This document shows positions 34,330 through 48,530 of a DNA stretch of 62,000 nucleotides, one piece after another (position 1 is the stretch's first letter; every line of letters begins with the position of its first letter). Source of the DNA: Gnetum montanum (Eukaryota > Streptophyta > Gnetopsida > Gnetales > Gnetaceae); NCBI GenBank assembly GCA_015680685.1, contig MNCI01022494.1, forward strand, positions 568,148-630,147. Reading direction: 5' to 3'. The notes beneath the pieces are model-generated. The model had not been told where the DNA came from and did no database searches. It worked only from the letters and a program-made list of their open reading frames with translations. The position numbers were made by a program, and so were the translations under genes.

Positions 34330-37000
34330 ACAGTGATGGCTCCTCCTACTTTGGTGGCTCCTGTGATTGATTAGTAGCTTTATTGTCCATGCAAAAAATG
34401 ATTGAGAATGGCTTAGTACTTCTTTGCATCTAGATGTGGATTGTCAATGATCTAAGAATAATTGGCTAGGTTGGAAATTGTAGGAATTTTCCATGGAGAT
34501 AGTAGCTCAAAAAACATTTTATAGGCTTGAAGAAACTAGGTAGTGAATAATTAAGGTTTCATTTTGAAGAAGTTAACATTCTCCCTTAACTCTTGATGCT
34601 CAACCAATCTTTTTTCTAGGTCCTCTACCACATTACATTACCTAGTGTATTAGGCTCAGAGGATCTTTTTGGTGCTTGCAACTTTCTCTTTATCTCATCA
34701 TGTACATTATTCTCATGATTGAACAAAGAAAATGTTTTTGTAGCTTGTTTCTACTTCAGTTCTTACGTGGCTAGGTATCAATGTGGAAAAATTAGCAAAT
34801 CTAAGGTTAGCAAGCTCCATGTAGTGCATTAGCACATTTACTTGCAGGACCCTAGTTTTAATTTATGCATAGTTTATTATTGTGATTTCATTGAGAATGC
34901 TCTTCCAAGTAACATCAATAGATTGTTACAAAGTAGCATTGGTATGGATCTTGGTTGTCCTAATTTCCTTCTTGTTAATCTCCTTCTAAAGGTTCATCTA
35001 TTTTCTATAGTACCTTTTGAACATGTCCTACTTGTTAAATTCATTTTTCTAGGTTTCAATTTTAATTATGGATCTTTGTTTTTAATGCACTACCATGGAT
35101 AGATTCCTACTTTTCCATGATAAACTTTTGATAGCTACAGATGCCTTAACAAATTACTCATGGAGGTGACTTAGATTATTTTTCAACTATTCTTTCTCCT
35201 TAACTATTTATGTTAACCTCTTGTTTTCGTCAAACTTTTGTTTCCTTCTTTCAATATAAGGGTGGTCTTTCTATGTCCATATGTTCTTGCCTTAGCCTTG
35301 AACACATCCTCTGTGGCTTTCTCCCTTGAAATTTCTAATTGATTTTTTTTAGCTCTTAAATAATCAAGCTTATTAGTTCTAAATTTCTTGAGTCATTCTA
35401 GAGCAACAAAGCTAATGAGATTTTACAATTGGGCATGTAGTTGGAGTGATCTCATCTAGTAGTCTTTGTACTTTGTCTTTTGCATTTTGAAGTCTAGTTT
35501 CTATTATTACCAACTTCCCCTTGTTTAAAATCAACTCAAACTATATTTTTGTGACATTCTTAGGGATTTCAAAAATGTCTTAAACATTTTATTCTATTTG
35601 CAGCAATTTCTTCAAGGCATCTTCATACTCTGTAGCACCCATTGTAACTAGCTCCTCCTCCAACACTTGTAGATTCTTCAACATTCTTTGAATTAGTAAA
35701 ATTAGGAATGAATATTTTAGGAGCATTCAAGATATCACTCACATGCTTATCAATGTCTTTGGTAGCTTCCTTTTAGTCTTTGTGGGTCATGATCAAGATT
35801 TTGATCCCATCACTAGATGCATGGATGACTTGGAATGTAGCAGCATTGCTAAAAACTTGAGTGGTCTAGTTATTTGTTTTGGATTGCACCAAAATTCTTC
35901 TTAATACTAGGTACTTAGATACTTTAGGCTCATTCCTTGTGATACTTAATAGTTGTTGGAAGTCTCCAACTCTTTAGCTCATAGCTTGTAACATTTCTTG
36001 TAGGTGGCTCATGGCTTATCAATAGGCCTTGGGATTTGTTGCAAGAACATGTGTAGTTGATCCTACATCAACTATTTCTATCATAGGTATGCTTTGTATA
36101 ACTTTGGAGTTAGGATGTGGTTTCACTTTATTTTTCTTTGCTAGTACTAGCTTAATCATTTCAACATATAACATGTTTGATATGCTTTTTACCACATCAT
36201 TGGTATATCTCGGTATATGTGATCACTTATAAAGCTTTCTAATAAGAAAAGAAACTGAAAGTGTTGGCTTTCTTGATTACTTCTTCTTGAATCATCTTTT
36301 AATCTCTAGAAAAAGGAGATGGGATAGTTTTGCTAGATATTTTTGACTTAGGATGACACTTCCCCTTATTGTGTATGTTAAGATTTTTTTTAGGTAATTG
36401 GTAGAATAGATGTGGTATGTTCCTATCTTGAAATAGATTTTTTTAGTTAGTGATAGGACTTCAAACTTCTTATTTCTGTGTTCATAGGCTCTTTCCAACC
36501 ATATGTTCTTAGTGTTGAGATTAGAACAGGTAGAAATTACCATTGTTTCTATTCCAACATTGGGCAATCCCAACATTGAAGTAATGGCTTGTATAGCATA
36601 TGACATAGAGATCCCCTCTACTTTTACTATGGATTCTACTTGCCTATTATGCTAAAGCTATATATATTCCTAAGGTATCATTCTCCATTGATTAAGAGTG
36701 TTTTCCAAAATGGAGGAGCTTGTAATTGCTCACATACCTCTTATGGTGTGAACTGAAGGAATGAGCTAAAGATAAGTTTAATTATTAGGCCAACCATGAG
36801 GGATTTATTGATGACATTAACACATGCATTGGAAAGTATAATTCATCTTCCTATTTCTGAAGTAGATGATGCTAAAGCTTCTGCTTGTGCTAATTGCTAT
36901 GTAGATTGATGTACTGATTCGTCTTCTTGCTCCTCTTTCCCACTAGCTTAGGGTTGTTGTGGTTGGGTTCTACTGTGCTCTTTGCCTCTTCAACATTCTT
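34330..37000 (-). pseudogene. ORF2 of element D
   Basis: Minus strand. The best frame, 36292-36606, contains KIYFKIGTYHIYSTNYLKK and YLAKLSHLLFLEIKR, the same central block as A and B. Downstream (lower coordinates) the coding is broken but remains Glu/Lys/Leu-like when read in pieces. The Pro-rich end (GGAGCCACC on the minus strand) is near 34345. The N-terminal end near 37000 is approximate. An independent third witness that ORF2 belongs to the family. Confidence 0.65.
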
Positions 37001-40000
37001 CTCATCATCTTTTCTCTCTAGGTAATCAAGGATCATCAATGTCATATCCTAATTCTCATATGAAGTCGTTCCATAATCATATGGGTATTGCTTTTATGAC
37101 AAATGATGTAATTATTGTAATAAAACCTGAAAGAACATAATTTAATAATGGGCATGTCTCTTGAGATAATCTTTGAGGATTTGACCTAAGTTATTTATAC
37201 CTAATTATTAAAGGTGACACCAACATAGAGTTTCAAAGCTCATAAAGATGAGCGATGAGTGTTTAGTGAAGCAGGATAAGAAGGTGACTAACCATCTCTT
37301 CTAGTCGAGTATAAGTCGAATCACGGTGGCAGTGTTAGATTACCTCTAAGGGATACATGCCAAAGGAAGATAACCCCATGATACCATCAGAGCATGACCT
37401 AGATATGTTAATTCCACATTAATAAAATTTATTTTTAGTTTCTTTTGCATTTTCTCTATTGCATTCATTACGCATAATGTTGAATGTTATATATATATTT
37501 AATGTTTTCCATAATATCCAAAAACCATATGTCACAACTAATATTAGAGAAAACATGACCTAGGGAGATTCTAAATCAAAGGCTAATCATAATCCAAGAA
37601 TGAACTATGAGCCATAATCTAGGATGAATCATGAACCTTTATCACAACTGCACCATGTTAAGGATGAATCATAATCTTGGAATGAGTTATGGTTAAGGCA
37701 AATCACAACATATGAAAAAGCCAAGAATAAGCAAGTCACTAGTAAAAGAAGAATGAAAAAGGTACATTAGCTATATGAGCTTGTACATAAGACAAGATAG
37801 GGAGATTATCTTAATTGGCAGTCATTACCCCCTTTTATAATAATACTAGATTCCATATTAGTTGTGTAGGGATCTAAACCTTTAAAAACTCAATTTAGAA
37901 AAGTAAGGTTCTAAACCCTCTTCTCTTGAGTCGTAAACATAATCTTCTTTGAAGTTTTCAAGGGCCTTGTTTGTATCTTTAAGATTTGTACTTTAAAATA
38001 TTCAAGTCATAGAAAGTAGGAACAAAATAACATAATATTTTCAAACTTCCTAAGGCACCAACAAATTTATAAAAATTAGTAAGGAAGCCATTTTGGTTAA
38101 TGTAAAGAAATTGACTTAAGTATATTTTCCCTAAACTTAACAAGTAAGGATCATAATATATGAGTTTCAGAGAAATTAATATTCATTAATTAATATTGGT
38201 AATAATTAAGGTATATTAATCTTACATATAGAAGTCTATCCATTAATTTATAATTAAGGATAAGTCATCTTAATAACATAATATTTTTCATAAGTAAGCT
38301 TAACAAATCTAATCATGAAAAATGGGCAGTTTTAGTTTTCTAAAATGAGTAAAACTTAATTTATTAATTAATCATTTAGTTAGCCACCAAATTTTCTTAT
38401 GTTGTTGTTGATAAGATATTAAGATATAGTACAAATATTTAAATTAATATAAGTGAATTACAAAAAATTAACCTTAATAATATACTATTGTGTAAATAAT
38501 AATATTTACAAAAAAATGAAAATGATGATACATGCAGTTTATGTACATTTTGTTAAGAGAAAATTATCTATCCTTATAGCAAATCCATCAAACAAAAAAT
38601 TGGCTATGATTTTGAGTAAGAACCATTGTTTAAAAAAACAAAGAAAATAATAATTAAAAAGCTATTATTATTAAGGGTTTGACCCTTATGGCCAATTTTT
38701 ATTTGCCAAAAAACTTTGATTGAAAACAAAAAAAAATCAAAGAGTGTCATCATGCTTATATGAAGAATCTATCATGAGTGCCTTGCAAGACAAAGATTGT
38801 GACTAATTTTCAACTACATGTAGCTCTCTAAAAGTTTCAAAATTTATGCCCAAACCTTTTAATGAAAGTGGCCATAACTTTTAAATTTGAAAGCCTTTTT
38901 CAAAAAATAAATCCTCATTTATAGCAAATTTTGACCTCTCAAATGTAAAAGCAAAGTTAGATTTGCCTTATGGAATTTCAAAATTAGTTTTTAATCCTCT
39001 CCATTAAACTATTCTTTAATAGCTTTAGGAGAAAAATTTACCATAACTTAGGTATTCATTGTCTATTTTTAATATATAAGTAGGTATTACTAATATTTTT
39101 CAAACTTTTAAATCCAATGGTGATATTAGATTAGTTATTTAGGAAGCTAGTAATTAGATAATAGTTTACATCATGTATTAGTAGGCCCATAGCCTAGATT
39201 GACTAACCATGTCTAATAATTTGATAGGTATGACTAATTAATCTAATTCCTTATGGCCATCTTGGACCTTAAAAACTAGTGATTTAGTTATACTTATAGT
39301 TAGTTGTAGGCCACTAACCACTAGTTGGTCATTAGCTAAACTATTTAAGATAGTGTTTTAAGGAGGTAGAAATATCATTAAGAAGTCTAGGGAGTAAATC
39401 CAAACCATTGTCAACCTAATGAATCAAATAGTTGAGGAATTGGTTAATAAACCAAAAATGCAAGAAAGACTTAAATTAATCCAACCATCGACCAAAGAAT
39501 TTAGTAAACATCTATCATCATGGAAGATTATAAGTGTCTAACAAAAAGGTGTATGATACCTATGAGAAGAAACAAGCTTCTGTGTTGCCTGTTATGCCTT
39601 CTCTCATTTTTATGTCCTCTATCCTAGTTTTTTTCTCACCTACCATTCCTATCTCCATTTTGATTATGATATCTTCTATTGTTTTCATTGGATTCTCTAC
39701 CATTATCTTTTCTACCTTAATCGTGCTCATCCTTGTTAGATATTAATGATGAGGATGAGAAATATGATGGAAAACTAGGAGAGCATGTGAGCTTGCTCTT
39801 CTTCAATGACCCCTTTGATTGTCTTTGGGTAACATGCTAAAAGACCTAGGCCTAGAGGTCCTTTGGGTATTAGATCATGTTCTCTCCTTTCCTTGGCTAT
39901 TTACCAAATATGAATGTAGTCATAGGTTTTTCATGTCATTTACATTAAAGGGAGTAGGATTTTGATGATTGGAGTTTTTAAGTAGTAATATGTGTTCTTA

Positions 40001-40049
40001 TTTTCTAAATTTGATGTCAATGTTATGGTAGCCTCCTTTTCCTTAGTTG
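37001..40049 (-). other. Element D interior without recognised genes
   Basis: About 3 kb of AT-rich sequence where gag core, pol and the post-pol spacer would be expected. I recognise no gag core, RT or integrase on either strand. A patch at about 37560-37700 has short degenerate repeats of the form GAATCATAA / GAACTATGAGCC. The 39534-39746 plus-strand frame is hydrophobic but is probably the reverse of a low-complexity gag region. Confidence 0.45.
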
Positions 40050-40952
40050 CTTGATGGCATGTTTCCATAAATTATCTTTGCAAAGTTAGGCTTTTGTAGG
40101 CTAGTAAGGCCTAGACATTTCTTTAGCTACCTTGTAGTTAATGGCAACTACTTCTAATCCAAGTCTCATCAACACTAACATGGGTATTAATGAAGTTGAA
40201 TGATTAGGTGGTAACACAATGTTATCTTCTAGGTCCCTCCATCACATTTGATTATCCTAGTGAAGGATAAAGGTGAAGTCTAGATAATAAGGATCTAGAT
40301 GTTCATAGAGTATTTTGACTTGATAAGGTACATTGTCCTTACTTTTGGTCAAATAGTCACATCCACTAGTAGAATTGTCAACAAGTACAAAATTAACTCT
40401 ATGAAAAGAAGGTATTTTAAATTACATTAGATGTAATATAGATGTGGTATAATATAGAAAACAAAAAATAATTTTATTTACATCACATTAGATCTAATAC
40501 ACTAGATGTAGAAGATCATTATCTCTCAACTGCTATTCTAATCAAGTATTGAAATGCTATTAGCAAGCGTCACTTAAGTTCTCATCATCTTAGAATTAAA
40601 AGTGGAAATGGATTTAACTCTCCTAAGAAGAGCACCTTTGTAGGTTGTTTAGATCATGAACCCTTGAAGATATGTTACATGCTTTTCCATCTTGTGTTAT
40701 GACTACTGATTTAAGAAAATGTTATAATATTATAGTAACAAACTTGTATGATTTATTTTTATTGTCCCTATTAGTGCTTAATCAATTTGTAGAGCTGTCT
40801 TTATTTTTCAAGAAAATGTAATATCTCTCTAATAGATTCTATGGGTCTTTGGACATAATAAAACTTCAATTGCATTATTTCTTAAGAGATAAATCATTAA
40901 GTCCTAATGGCAATCATGAACGACTTAAAGTAATCTAGGTTACTAACACCAA
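40050..40952 (-). pseudogene. Element D gag N-terminus and leader
   Basis: On the minus strand from about 40330 downward the peptide reads EHLDPYYLDFTFILH, then RDLEDNIVLPPNHSTS, matching the gag N-terminal block of B, C and F. It ends in noise near 39900-40050. The 40331-40952 segment is the leader between the primer site and gag, with nothing recognised in it. Confidence 0.65.
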
Positions 40953-40970
40953 CCCTCAACAGTGGTGTCA
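40953..40970 (-). other. Primer-binding site of element D (strongly decayed)
   Basis: Minus strand TGACACCACTGTTGAGGG, one base inside the LTR border. Only 10 of 18 positions match the recalled tRNA-Asp complement, and most differences are transitions. Position rather than sequence carries the call. Confidence 0.55.
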
Positions 40971-40971
40971 A

Positions 40972-41403
40972 TGATGAGTAGCAAGTGTCTCCTACATCCA
41001 ACCATATAAATTATGAGCATTATACATGTCCTAATCATAATCTATGGACTAAATTACTAAAGTACCTTGATCATTAAAGATGATTGCAGATTGTTATCTT
41101 CCCAGTTATACTTGTGTGGCCCTTAATGCAAATGGTTAAGTATAACTAACACACATGATCTTTGATGTTGTTTATCCATATTAAAATTTTATCTATTTAA
41201 GCTAAGTACAAGAAATTAAAGTCTAATCTAGCCTATGTGATGAGCATACATTTCCAACTTGTTGTATATATCTTAAACATATATTACCATTGTTGGATTT
41301 TCAAGTGTTCCACTATTGGATGTACTAAGTAAGCAAATGATAACATATTTATGCTTGAAGTTGGTTGTACTAATTCTTCATATCGAACATGCATGAAAAA
41401 TGT
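40972..41403 (-). repeat. 5' LTR of element D, left part
   Basis: Starts TGATGAGTAGCAAG (reverse complement of the LTR end). It aligns with 33218-33680 of D's other LTR and stops where element C begins; its last five bases, AATGT, are the target-site duplicate of C. Confidence 0.8.
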
Positions 41404-42252
41404 TGATAAATTTTGTTTTTCATATACTTTGATATTGAAGTGGCCACGATATCGGGTACATGATATTGGGTATGCAAAATTGAGGCCTAAGATGTGATAT
41501 CATACATTCGATATCATAGAGTTACTCTCGGGTCTATAAATATAGCCCTTGGGCACATGATTAAGAGTAGTTTTTGGAAATCAAGTAGTGAAACTCTTGC
41601 AGTGTGTCCATTTGAGAGTTGGAATATTTTCCAAATGCCTACAGTAGGAGATCTAAGTGTGATCAGATATTTATTTAAGCATTGATGTACCTAAATACAT
41701 CATTGTGTTGGAAATAAAGACCAGCTCTTTGACTCACCTTGTAGCACTTGAGACTTTCTTTCTTATGCATTTATATATAATGTGATTTCATTTAGTTCAC
41801 ATTAATGTTATTCATTCAACAATTAATTTTGATTCATTAAGTAAATCATTAAAATACACAAGCACAACCCCCTTTGAACATACGTGTGACACTTGGTAGC
41901 TCAGAAATGGTTAGCGTCTGATAACCCAGTAGTGTTTACATAAAGTTCAGGATGTGTTCAAGAAGTGGGAACGGTTACTTGTGTTAGGTTAGATTAGATC
42001 ATAGTTTTCTTAGCACTTAATCACTTTCACTTTCATTATTGTTCTAGGTGAGTAAATTGATAAAACACAAAATAATAAAAATCTTACGCCTCAATCACAC
42101 TTAACCATACAATTGCATTCCACAAGTGGGACTAGGAAGACAACAAATGGACAACACACATGCACTATTTAAAGTTTGTGGAATTCAATTGGATTGCATG
42201 TGAACACTTGTGATATGTATGGTTCGGAGTAGGGGTACCTTGCTGCTCATCA
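41404..42252 (+). repeat. 5' LTR of element C (849 bp)
   Basis: TGATAAA...CTCATCA. The U3 has several GATATCGGG / GATATTGGG motifs (41450-41515) before TATAAATA at 41535-41542. It is about 43 bp longer than the 3' LTR, mostly in the U3 motif region. Confidence 0.9.
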
Positions 42253-42253
42253 T

Positions 42254-42271
42254 TGGCACCATTGTCGAGGA
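42254..42271 (+). other. Primer-binding site of element C
   Basis: TGGCACCATTGTCGAGGA, 14 of 18 matching the recalled tRNA-Asp complement; the four differences are all transitions. It is the best preserved primer site here. Confidence 0.75.
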
Positions 42272-42438
42272 ATTTAGTTCTACGTGCGCTATCTAAACTG
42301 AGTGAAACTTAGTAACCTCATTGTTTGAACCTTAGGAGTCAAATCTTATAAAAATAAAAATAATTAAAATTAAATTAATTAGAACTATAATTAAATTAAA
42401 CCTTAACTGCATAGTACCTATAAGTCCATTAACATAAA

Positions 42439-44930
42439 ATATCTTCTTCTCACAGGAGCCTATCTCTACCCAAGGTAGACTAGGTGCCTCAGTAATATTG
42501 GGTGGTATACGCTCATCCTGATGAGTATGTACCAAACTTCACCTTCATCTTGCATCAAGATGAAATGTTGTGGTGGTGCGACATGGAAGGCAACATTGTG
42601 TTGCCCCCTGATCGATCTATTCCTATGATGCTCCAGTTAATGCTTGCATGACACAGACTTCAACATCTTCACAGAGAGTACAAGATGCGAGATCTTGATT
42701 CAAGGTATTATCATCCCACTAAAGCACAAAGGTTAAGGGATTGTCAGTTTGAGCATCAACACGAGCTTGTGAAGGGCAAGGTGTCAAATACTTTTCCACC
42801 TCTGCTTGGCCCATTAGATGGAGGTGACCACTTCTTTAGTGATTCTCTTCTCTTTGACTTTGTTCAGGGGACCCTCAACCAAAATGTGCAATCCACAATT
42901 CATAATCCAGCTTCTGGTTAGAACAGATCCAATGAAAAAAATGGATCTAGAGAGACAAGTCATGATAAGGGGGAAAAAGAATGTCACAATCGTGATTGTG
43001 ATCACAATCATTGAAAGAACAGTGATAGGCATCAACGTAGAGCAAATTCTCCTTCCTCTTCCACTTCATCATCATCTTCATCTAGCTTAGATCATGGCTG
43101 TAGTGGAAATAACCATGACAGAGGTGACTGATGGGACCAGAACAATAGAAGGCACCATCAAGACAATCACGATCAAAGGTGTGGGCAAACCAAGGAGACC
43201 CATCACCAAGAAAGAAGGGTCAATAGAGAACATTGTAGGCACCATCACCATGGCCTTGATGAACCTCTACTTTCCATGTGAGGCATGTTATACATTGTAG
43301 AGGCCATGAGGATTCCAACAAGGCATGTAAAGGATAGTAGAATAAAGAGGCTGGATATAAAAAATATCCCTCAGTTTGAGGAAGGATACGATGTTGATCC
43401 ACAAAATCATCTTTAGGCCTTCTAGGATGCATGTGCCTTGTAGAATATTAATAATGACTCGCAGAAACTGAAATTATTTTTAAGGACACATAAAGTAAGT
43501 AGAAAATTGGTACCGATTCTTGGAACCAAAATTAATCAAGCAATGAAGTACGATGTTGGAATTATTCAATGAAAAATATCAAATGTAGTCCCGAGTGTTT
43601 AATCTGAGGAAGCAGATTCAAAGGTGGAAATACAGAAACCATGAGCCCTTAGATGCCACTATTGGTTGATGCTACTCTCTGTTACATAGGTGTCCCAGCC
43701 ATGGATACTCTCAACTTGATCAACTTCATCATATCATAGATAGGTTATGGTCTAAAACAAGGAAAACCCTTGGCATTTATGCCCAAGGGATATTGATAGA
43801 GTTAAACGTTCATCGAATCCAAAAATTAATTAAGAAGGTAGCCAAGGAGGAGGGAGAATTGAGAAAGCTAGAAAGCGCAAAAGAATACAACAAAGATCCT
43901 TCTATCCGCAAAAGGGGGGTTTGATTTTGTGACAGTGAGGATGAATTAACCAGAGATGAGGTGGCTAATCAAAAAACCTTACAACTCCAGAAATTTCAAT
44001 ATGAAATCATTGCTAGGATTGACCAATTATGGGACTCTATGGACAACAAGTTTCGAGCTATCTTAAAAATTATTGAAGAGTCCAAAAAGCAAAGTGGTGA
44101 GCATGAGCGCCAGAGACATAAGGAAGCTAAATGTGCCATATCTAAGGGTAAGGATAAAATGGCTGCAATAGATATGGTTGTGGATAGTGACTCAGATGAT
44201 GTTGGTAGGTGTAACATCTATCAGTATGAACATCCTAAGGGATGTTGCCCAATTGTGTCACACTTGTAAGAATTTGGGGTGTATGCCTTACATCCACGAC
44301 TTACACAAAGGCAATCACCCAAAAGATTGTCTTATCCACAAGGCAACACTCGATAGTTCCACCAACCACAACAGTATTATCCAAGTTGATCTCCATCGTA
44401 ACCCTATGAATTGTACCGGCAGTGGCAGTAACCACAATCGTGGGTGTTGACACCTCCAAGATAGTAGTACTCTTACTGCTAATAAGATTCCTATGGTTAC
44501 TATGTTTAGCAACCTTCATCTCCACAAGACTTCTCTAGTCATGTTGTCACTTACCAACCTCACCATTACCCTCCTAAAGTATACCAATCACCCTATCCAA
44601 GGAGGGATGCCATTTACTATCCTCATGCTCCTCCTTTCTCTGCACCTATACTTCTCCATCTCCTACACAGCTACCACCTAATCCATCCATGCAGGGTGAA
44701 TTGCCCACCCAACCACAGGAAAAAAATGCTACGAGGGTGGTTAATCTACAATTGGTTAAACCACCAAGAAGGTTAGAACCACGAACAAAGAAAAGACCTT
44801 TCTTTCAACCTCACAATCCACCAAAGCCCTCAAACACATCAGTAGTTGGTAACCTTGTTTCTCTACCTTCCTCTATATCACCTTTATTCGAGTCCCCTTC
44901 AAACCAAAATCCCTCTTGAATCCATACTGT
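42439..44930 (+). pseudogene. Element C gag
   Basis: The start aligns with F's ATGTCTTCTTCT but reads ATA here, so the start codon is lost. The N-terminal block YAHPDEYVPNFTFILHQDE and MEGNIVLPPDRSIP (to about 42640) is followed by an Asn/His-rich variable part. The gag core (about 43310-43830) is frame-shifted. A helical charged segment (43961-44190) precedes the knuckle at 44210-44248, CNIYQYEHPKGCC, where the second Cys is Tyr. The Pro/Gln-rich C-terminus runs to about 44930. Confidence 0.8.
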
Positions 44931-47900
44931 ATTGTTGATCCATGCTATATCTGATTGGATTCAAGCTAGTAACTTACCCAGGAAGTTAGCTGATTTCAGG
45001 AGTCCCCTAGTATATTTGCAAATTGTTGGGAATAAGCCTTGTAAATCTTTTCTTGACTTTGGTTCTATTGTTAATCTAATCTTTCATAAGATGTACACAA
45101 TGTAAAACCTTCCTTGAAGAAGAGCAACATCCAAATAGAACTGGTAGACCAGTCCATCACTATTCCATTGGGACTAATAGAGAACATCATAACCACCATT
45201 TGTGGGTATTCATATCCTGCCAACTTCTTAGTAATTAAGGTGAAGAACTACAAGGGGAACTTCCCAATTATTATGGGAAGGACGTAGTTAAGCACCATTG
45301 ATGTCAAAATGGGCATTAGAGATCTTTCTTTGGAGATATCTAAGGAAAATGAATTTGGAAAGATCGAGAAGAAGAGGGTTCCATGTATCGCATATAGTGA
45401 TTCAGGGTGCCATTGTGTGCAGAATTTATGGTTAGTAAAGTAAACATTTGTCTCTACATGTAAGCAGTGTGCACCAAAAGCTGAAATCCAAAGATTTGTA
45501 TACGTAGCAACCACAAAACAAGAAGGTACCTAGTGGCTAACAACTAATTCTAACAGCAGTACATTGTGCATGGAACCTAACATACAAGTATGTTGCAAGT
45601 ATGGATGAGCTCGAGCAAGTTCATCACCAGCTCTCCAAAGGAGTAAATGATGATGTTAATTGGGGAGAGCTAGAGATTCCTGACAATTTTAAACAAGAGC
45701 CCCTTGAATTGAAGAAACTACCGAATATAATGAAGTATGTGTTCTTGAAAAATGGAAGGCTGATCATCATTAATGTCAAGCTTGTTGTAGAACAAAAGAA
45801 AATGTTGATGAAGGTTTTGGAAAAATGGTCAATAGCCTTCTCCTAGTCATATTCCAGTCTCACTGGTATAAATCCAAGAATATGCTTACATCGGATATAC
45901 ACTAACCCCACCATTAAGCCAAAATGACAATCGTAGCGATGTTTGAATCCTAAATTAAAGAAAATTATCAAAGAGGAGATTGAACAACTCCTCAAGGTGG
46001 GATTTATCTACCCTGTCGTAGATAGTGAGTGGGTCAGTCCACTTGTGATCGTGCCCAAGAAAGAAGGAAAATGGCGGGTGTGCATCAACTTTCGGTTGCT
46101 CAACATGGAAACTTTCAAGGATCATTTTTGGTTGCCTTTTGTTGACCAAGTGCTAGACACCATTTATAGGCACAACTATTATAGCTTTCTGGACAATTAT
46201 AGTGGCTATAACCAAATCCAGATTGCACCAGAGGACTAGGAAAAGACAATCTTCACAAATCCTTGAGGGACTTTTGCTTGCCATCAGATGTCATTCAGTC
46301 TATGTAATGCCCCAACCATATTTCAATGATTGGTCCTTATCATTTTCCAACAAAAAATTGGTATGGGATAGAAGTCTTCATGGATGACTTTTCTACCTAC
46401 AAAGCTACATTCGAGAAAGCCCTAGACTGTCTTATGCAAGTGTTGAAGAGATGTGTTGAAACAAACATTTAGCTCAATTGGAAAAAGAGCCATCTTATGG
46501 TCCAGGAAGGCATAGTCTTAGGGCATCGTATCTTAAAAGTAGAAATCAATGTGGATCCTAAAAAAATAAGGGTCATCCAAGGAATAACCCATCAACTTGA
46601 AACAATTAAAGAAGTGCAATCATTCCTTGGTCATACTAGCTACTACCAATGCTTCATCAAGAGTTTTTCCAAAATCACCAAGACATTGGTGGAATTAACA
46701 AAGAAGTATGCATAATTAGTTTGGATACCTACATGTGAAACAACATTTTAGAAACTAAAGTAGAAGCTTGTTGAAACTCTAATTCTACAAGCACCTGATT
46801 GGTCCAAGTTGTTTCATGTGATGACTGATGCATCAAATTATGCTTTGGGGGTAGTGCTTACATAGATGGATGATCAAAAATGTCCATATTACATTCACTG
46901 TGTAAGCTAAAGTATTGCAGGTGCGTAGTTTAACTACACCACCACAGAAAAGGAGTTGATGATAGTAGTATTCGCATTAGAGAAGTTTAGATACTATGTG
47001 CTTGGCTATAAAGTGTTCGTGCACACAGATCATAGTTCCATCCAATTTTTAATGAATAAACCAACGGTGAGCCCCCATGTCATATGGTGGCTCATGATTT
47101 TGTAAGAGTTTGATCTGACGATGGTAGATCAAAAAGGTATGGAAAATGTGGCCACTGACCACTTATCACAGTTAAGATGGGACGACAAGGAGAAAGAAAG
47201 CTCCTTACCTAATAAATTTCCTAATGAATCTCTCCTTGTAGGGGCTATTAATGCACAAATGCTTGATGAATCAAAATGGTATGATACCATCCTAACTTAT
47301 CTACTCAAGCAAGAACTACTCTAAGGATTGGACACAAAAAAAAATTTCTTCACCAGGTCAAGCATTTCATGGAAATCAATGGGAACCTTTCCAAAGTCTA
47401 TCCCAATGCCTTAGTACGCTAGTATGTCCCTGACATGGATCAACTGTGTGTTCTCTAGGATGCTCATGAAGACCCTTGTGGGGGACATTATGCTAGGAGA
47501 TGCATGACCATAAAAATCCTCATGGTGAGATACTACTAGCCAAGAATCTTTAAGGATGAACACTAATTCGCCCATGCTTGTCATCGTTGTTAGAGGAATG
47601 ATGGAATGACAGCTCAAATGGAGGGGCCATAGTAATGAATTCAACCTCTTGAGCCATTAAATATTTGGGGCATTGACATTATGGAAAGGCATATATAATA
47701 GTTACATTTGACTATTGCACTAAGTGGGCAAAAGTAGCAGTTGTCACCTCCTATACATTCACTACTGCTACTCGATTTATACAACAAAATATCATAAATA
47801 GGTTTGGTGTGCCTCATGCATTAATTTCTAGTAATGGAACTCATTTTACATGTGCCACTTTCTAAAAACTTATGCAATGCTTAGGGGTTGAGCAAAAACT

Positions 47901-48530
47901 CACAACACCATATCACCCCTAAGCCAATGGTCAAGCTAAGGTCACTAATCAAGAGATTGCAAAAATTATAACATGCACCATTAGCAAATACCAAAGGGAC
48001 TAGAGCACCAAATTAAATGATGCCCTTTGGGCCTATCACTCCACATGAAAGCTTCCCATAGGTTATTCTCCCTATGAGCTCGTGTATGGAAAACTACCTA
48101 CCCTACCCATCCAATCTGAGCTCCATACACTCTTTACAGCCTGTGACCTTGACCTGAATCTAAGTCTAGCATAAAAAGAATGATTAATGAACCTGAACTT
48201 GCTAAATATAAATTGGTTAATGGCCCTATCATCCAACGAAGTGCATAAGGCATTCAACAAGAAATGCGATGACCTCAAAATAAGAAAAGTCAAGTTTCAA
48301 CTGGGTGACAAGGTCCTCTACTGGAATCTTGCACATGTACCCCAATGAACCAAATTTCAAACGTTGTAGGAAGGATCTGACAATATTCATGAGACTTTTC
48401 CATCTAGGGCCAAAATTATCTATAAACCTAATAGCCTAGAAAAAACAATTAGTCAACATCCAACAAGTGAAACCTTTCCATGAGCCCAAGCCAACCAACT
48501 GAATAGACACCTTGATAGATGGACAACCAT
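44931..48530 (+). pseudogene. Element C pol: protease, RT, RNase H, integrase
   Basis: Protease near 45035-45300 shows CKSFLDFGSIVNLIF. RT (about 45943-46720) shows WVSPLVIVPKKEGKWRVCI, FLDNYSGYNQIQIAPED and FMDDF at 46377-46391. RNase H (about 46790-47180) keeps TDAS and HTDH, where B has lost both. Integrase (about 47400-48480) keeps the GIDI aspartate region, but the second triad D is Ser (SSNGTHF) and the Glu is Lys (GQAKVTNQE). There is a frame change near 46250-46380 and many stops. Confidence 0.88.

Noticed and set aside
37375-37405. ATCAGAGCATG resembling an initiator-tRNA-Met primer site
   Set aside because: Only 11 bases match, the expected TGG start is missing, and no LTR border is next to it.
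37560-37700. Short repeated GAATCATAA / GAACTATGAGCC motifs as a CRISPR-like or satellite array
   Set aside because: Units vary in length and sequence with no constant repeat and spacer pattern, and this is plant nuclear DNA.
39534-39746. Hydrophobic 70-codon plus-strand frame as a membrane protein
   Set aside because: It lies antisense within element D, where low-complexity gag sequence is expected, and has no other support.
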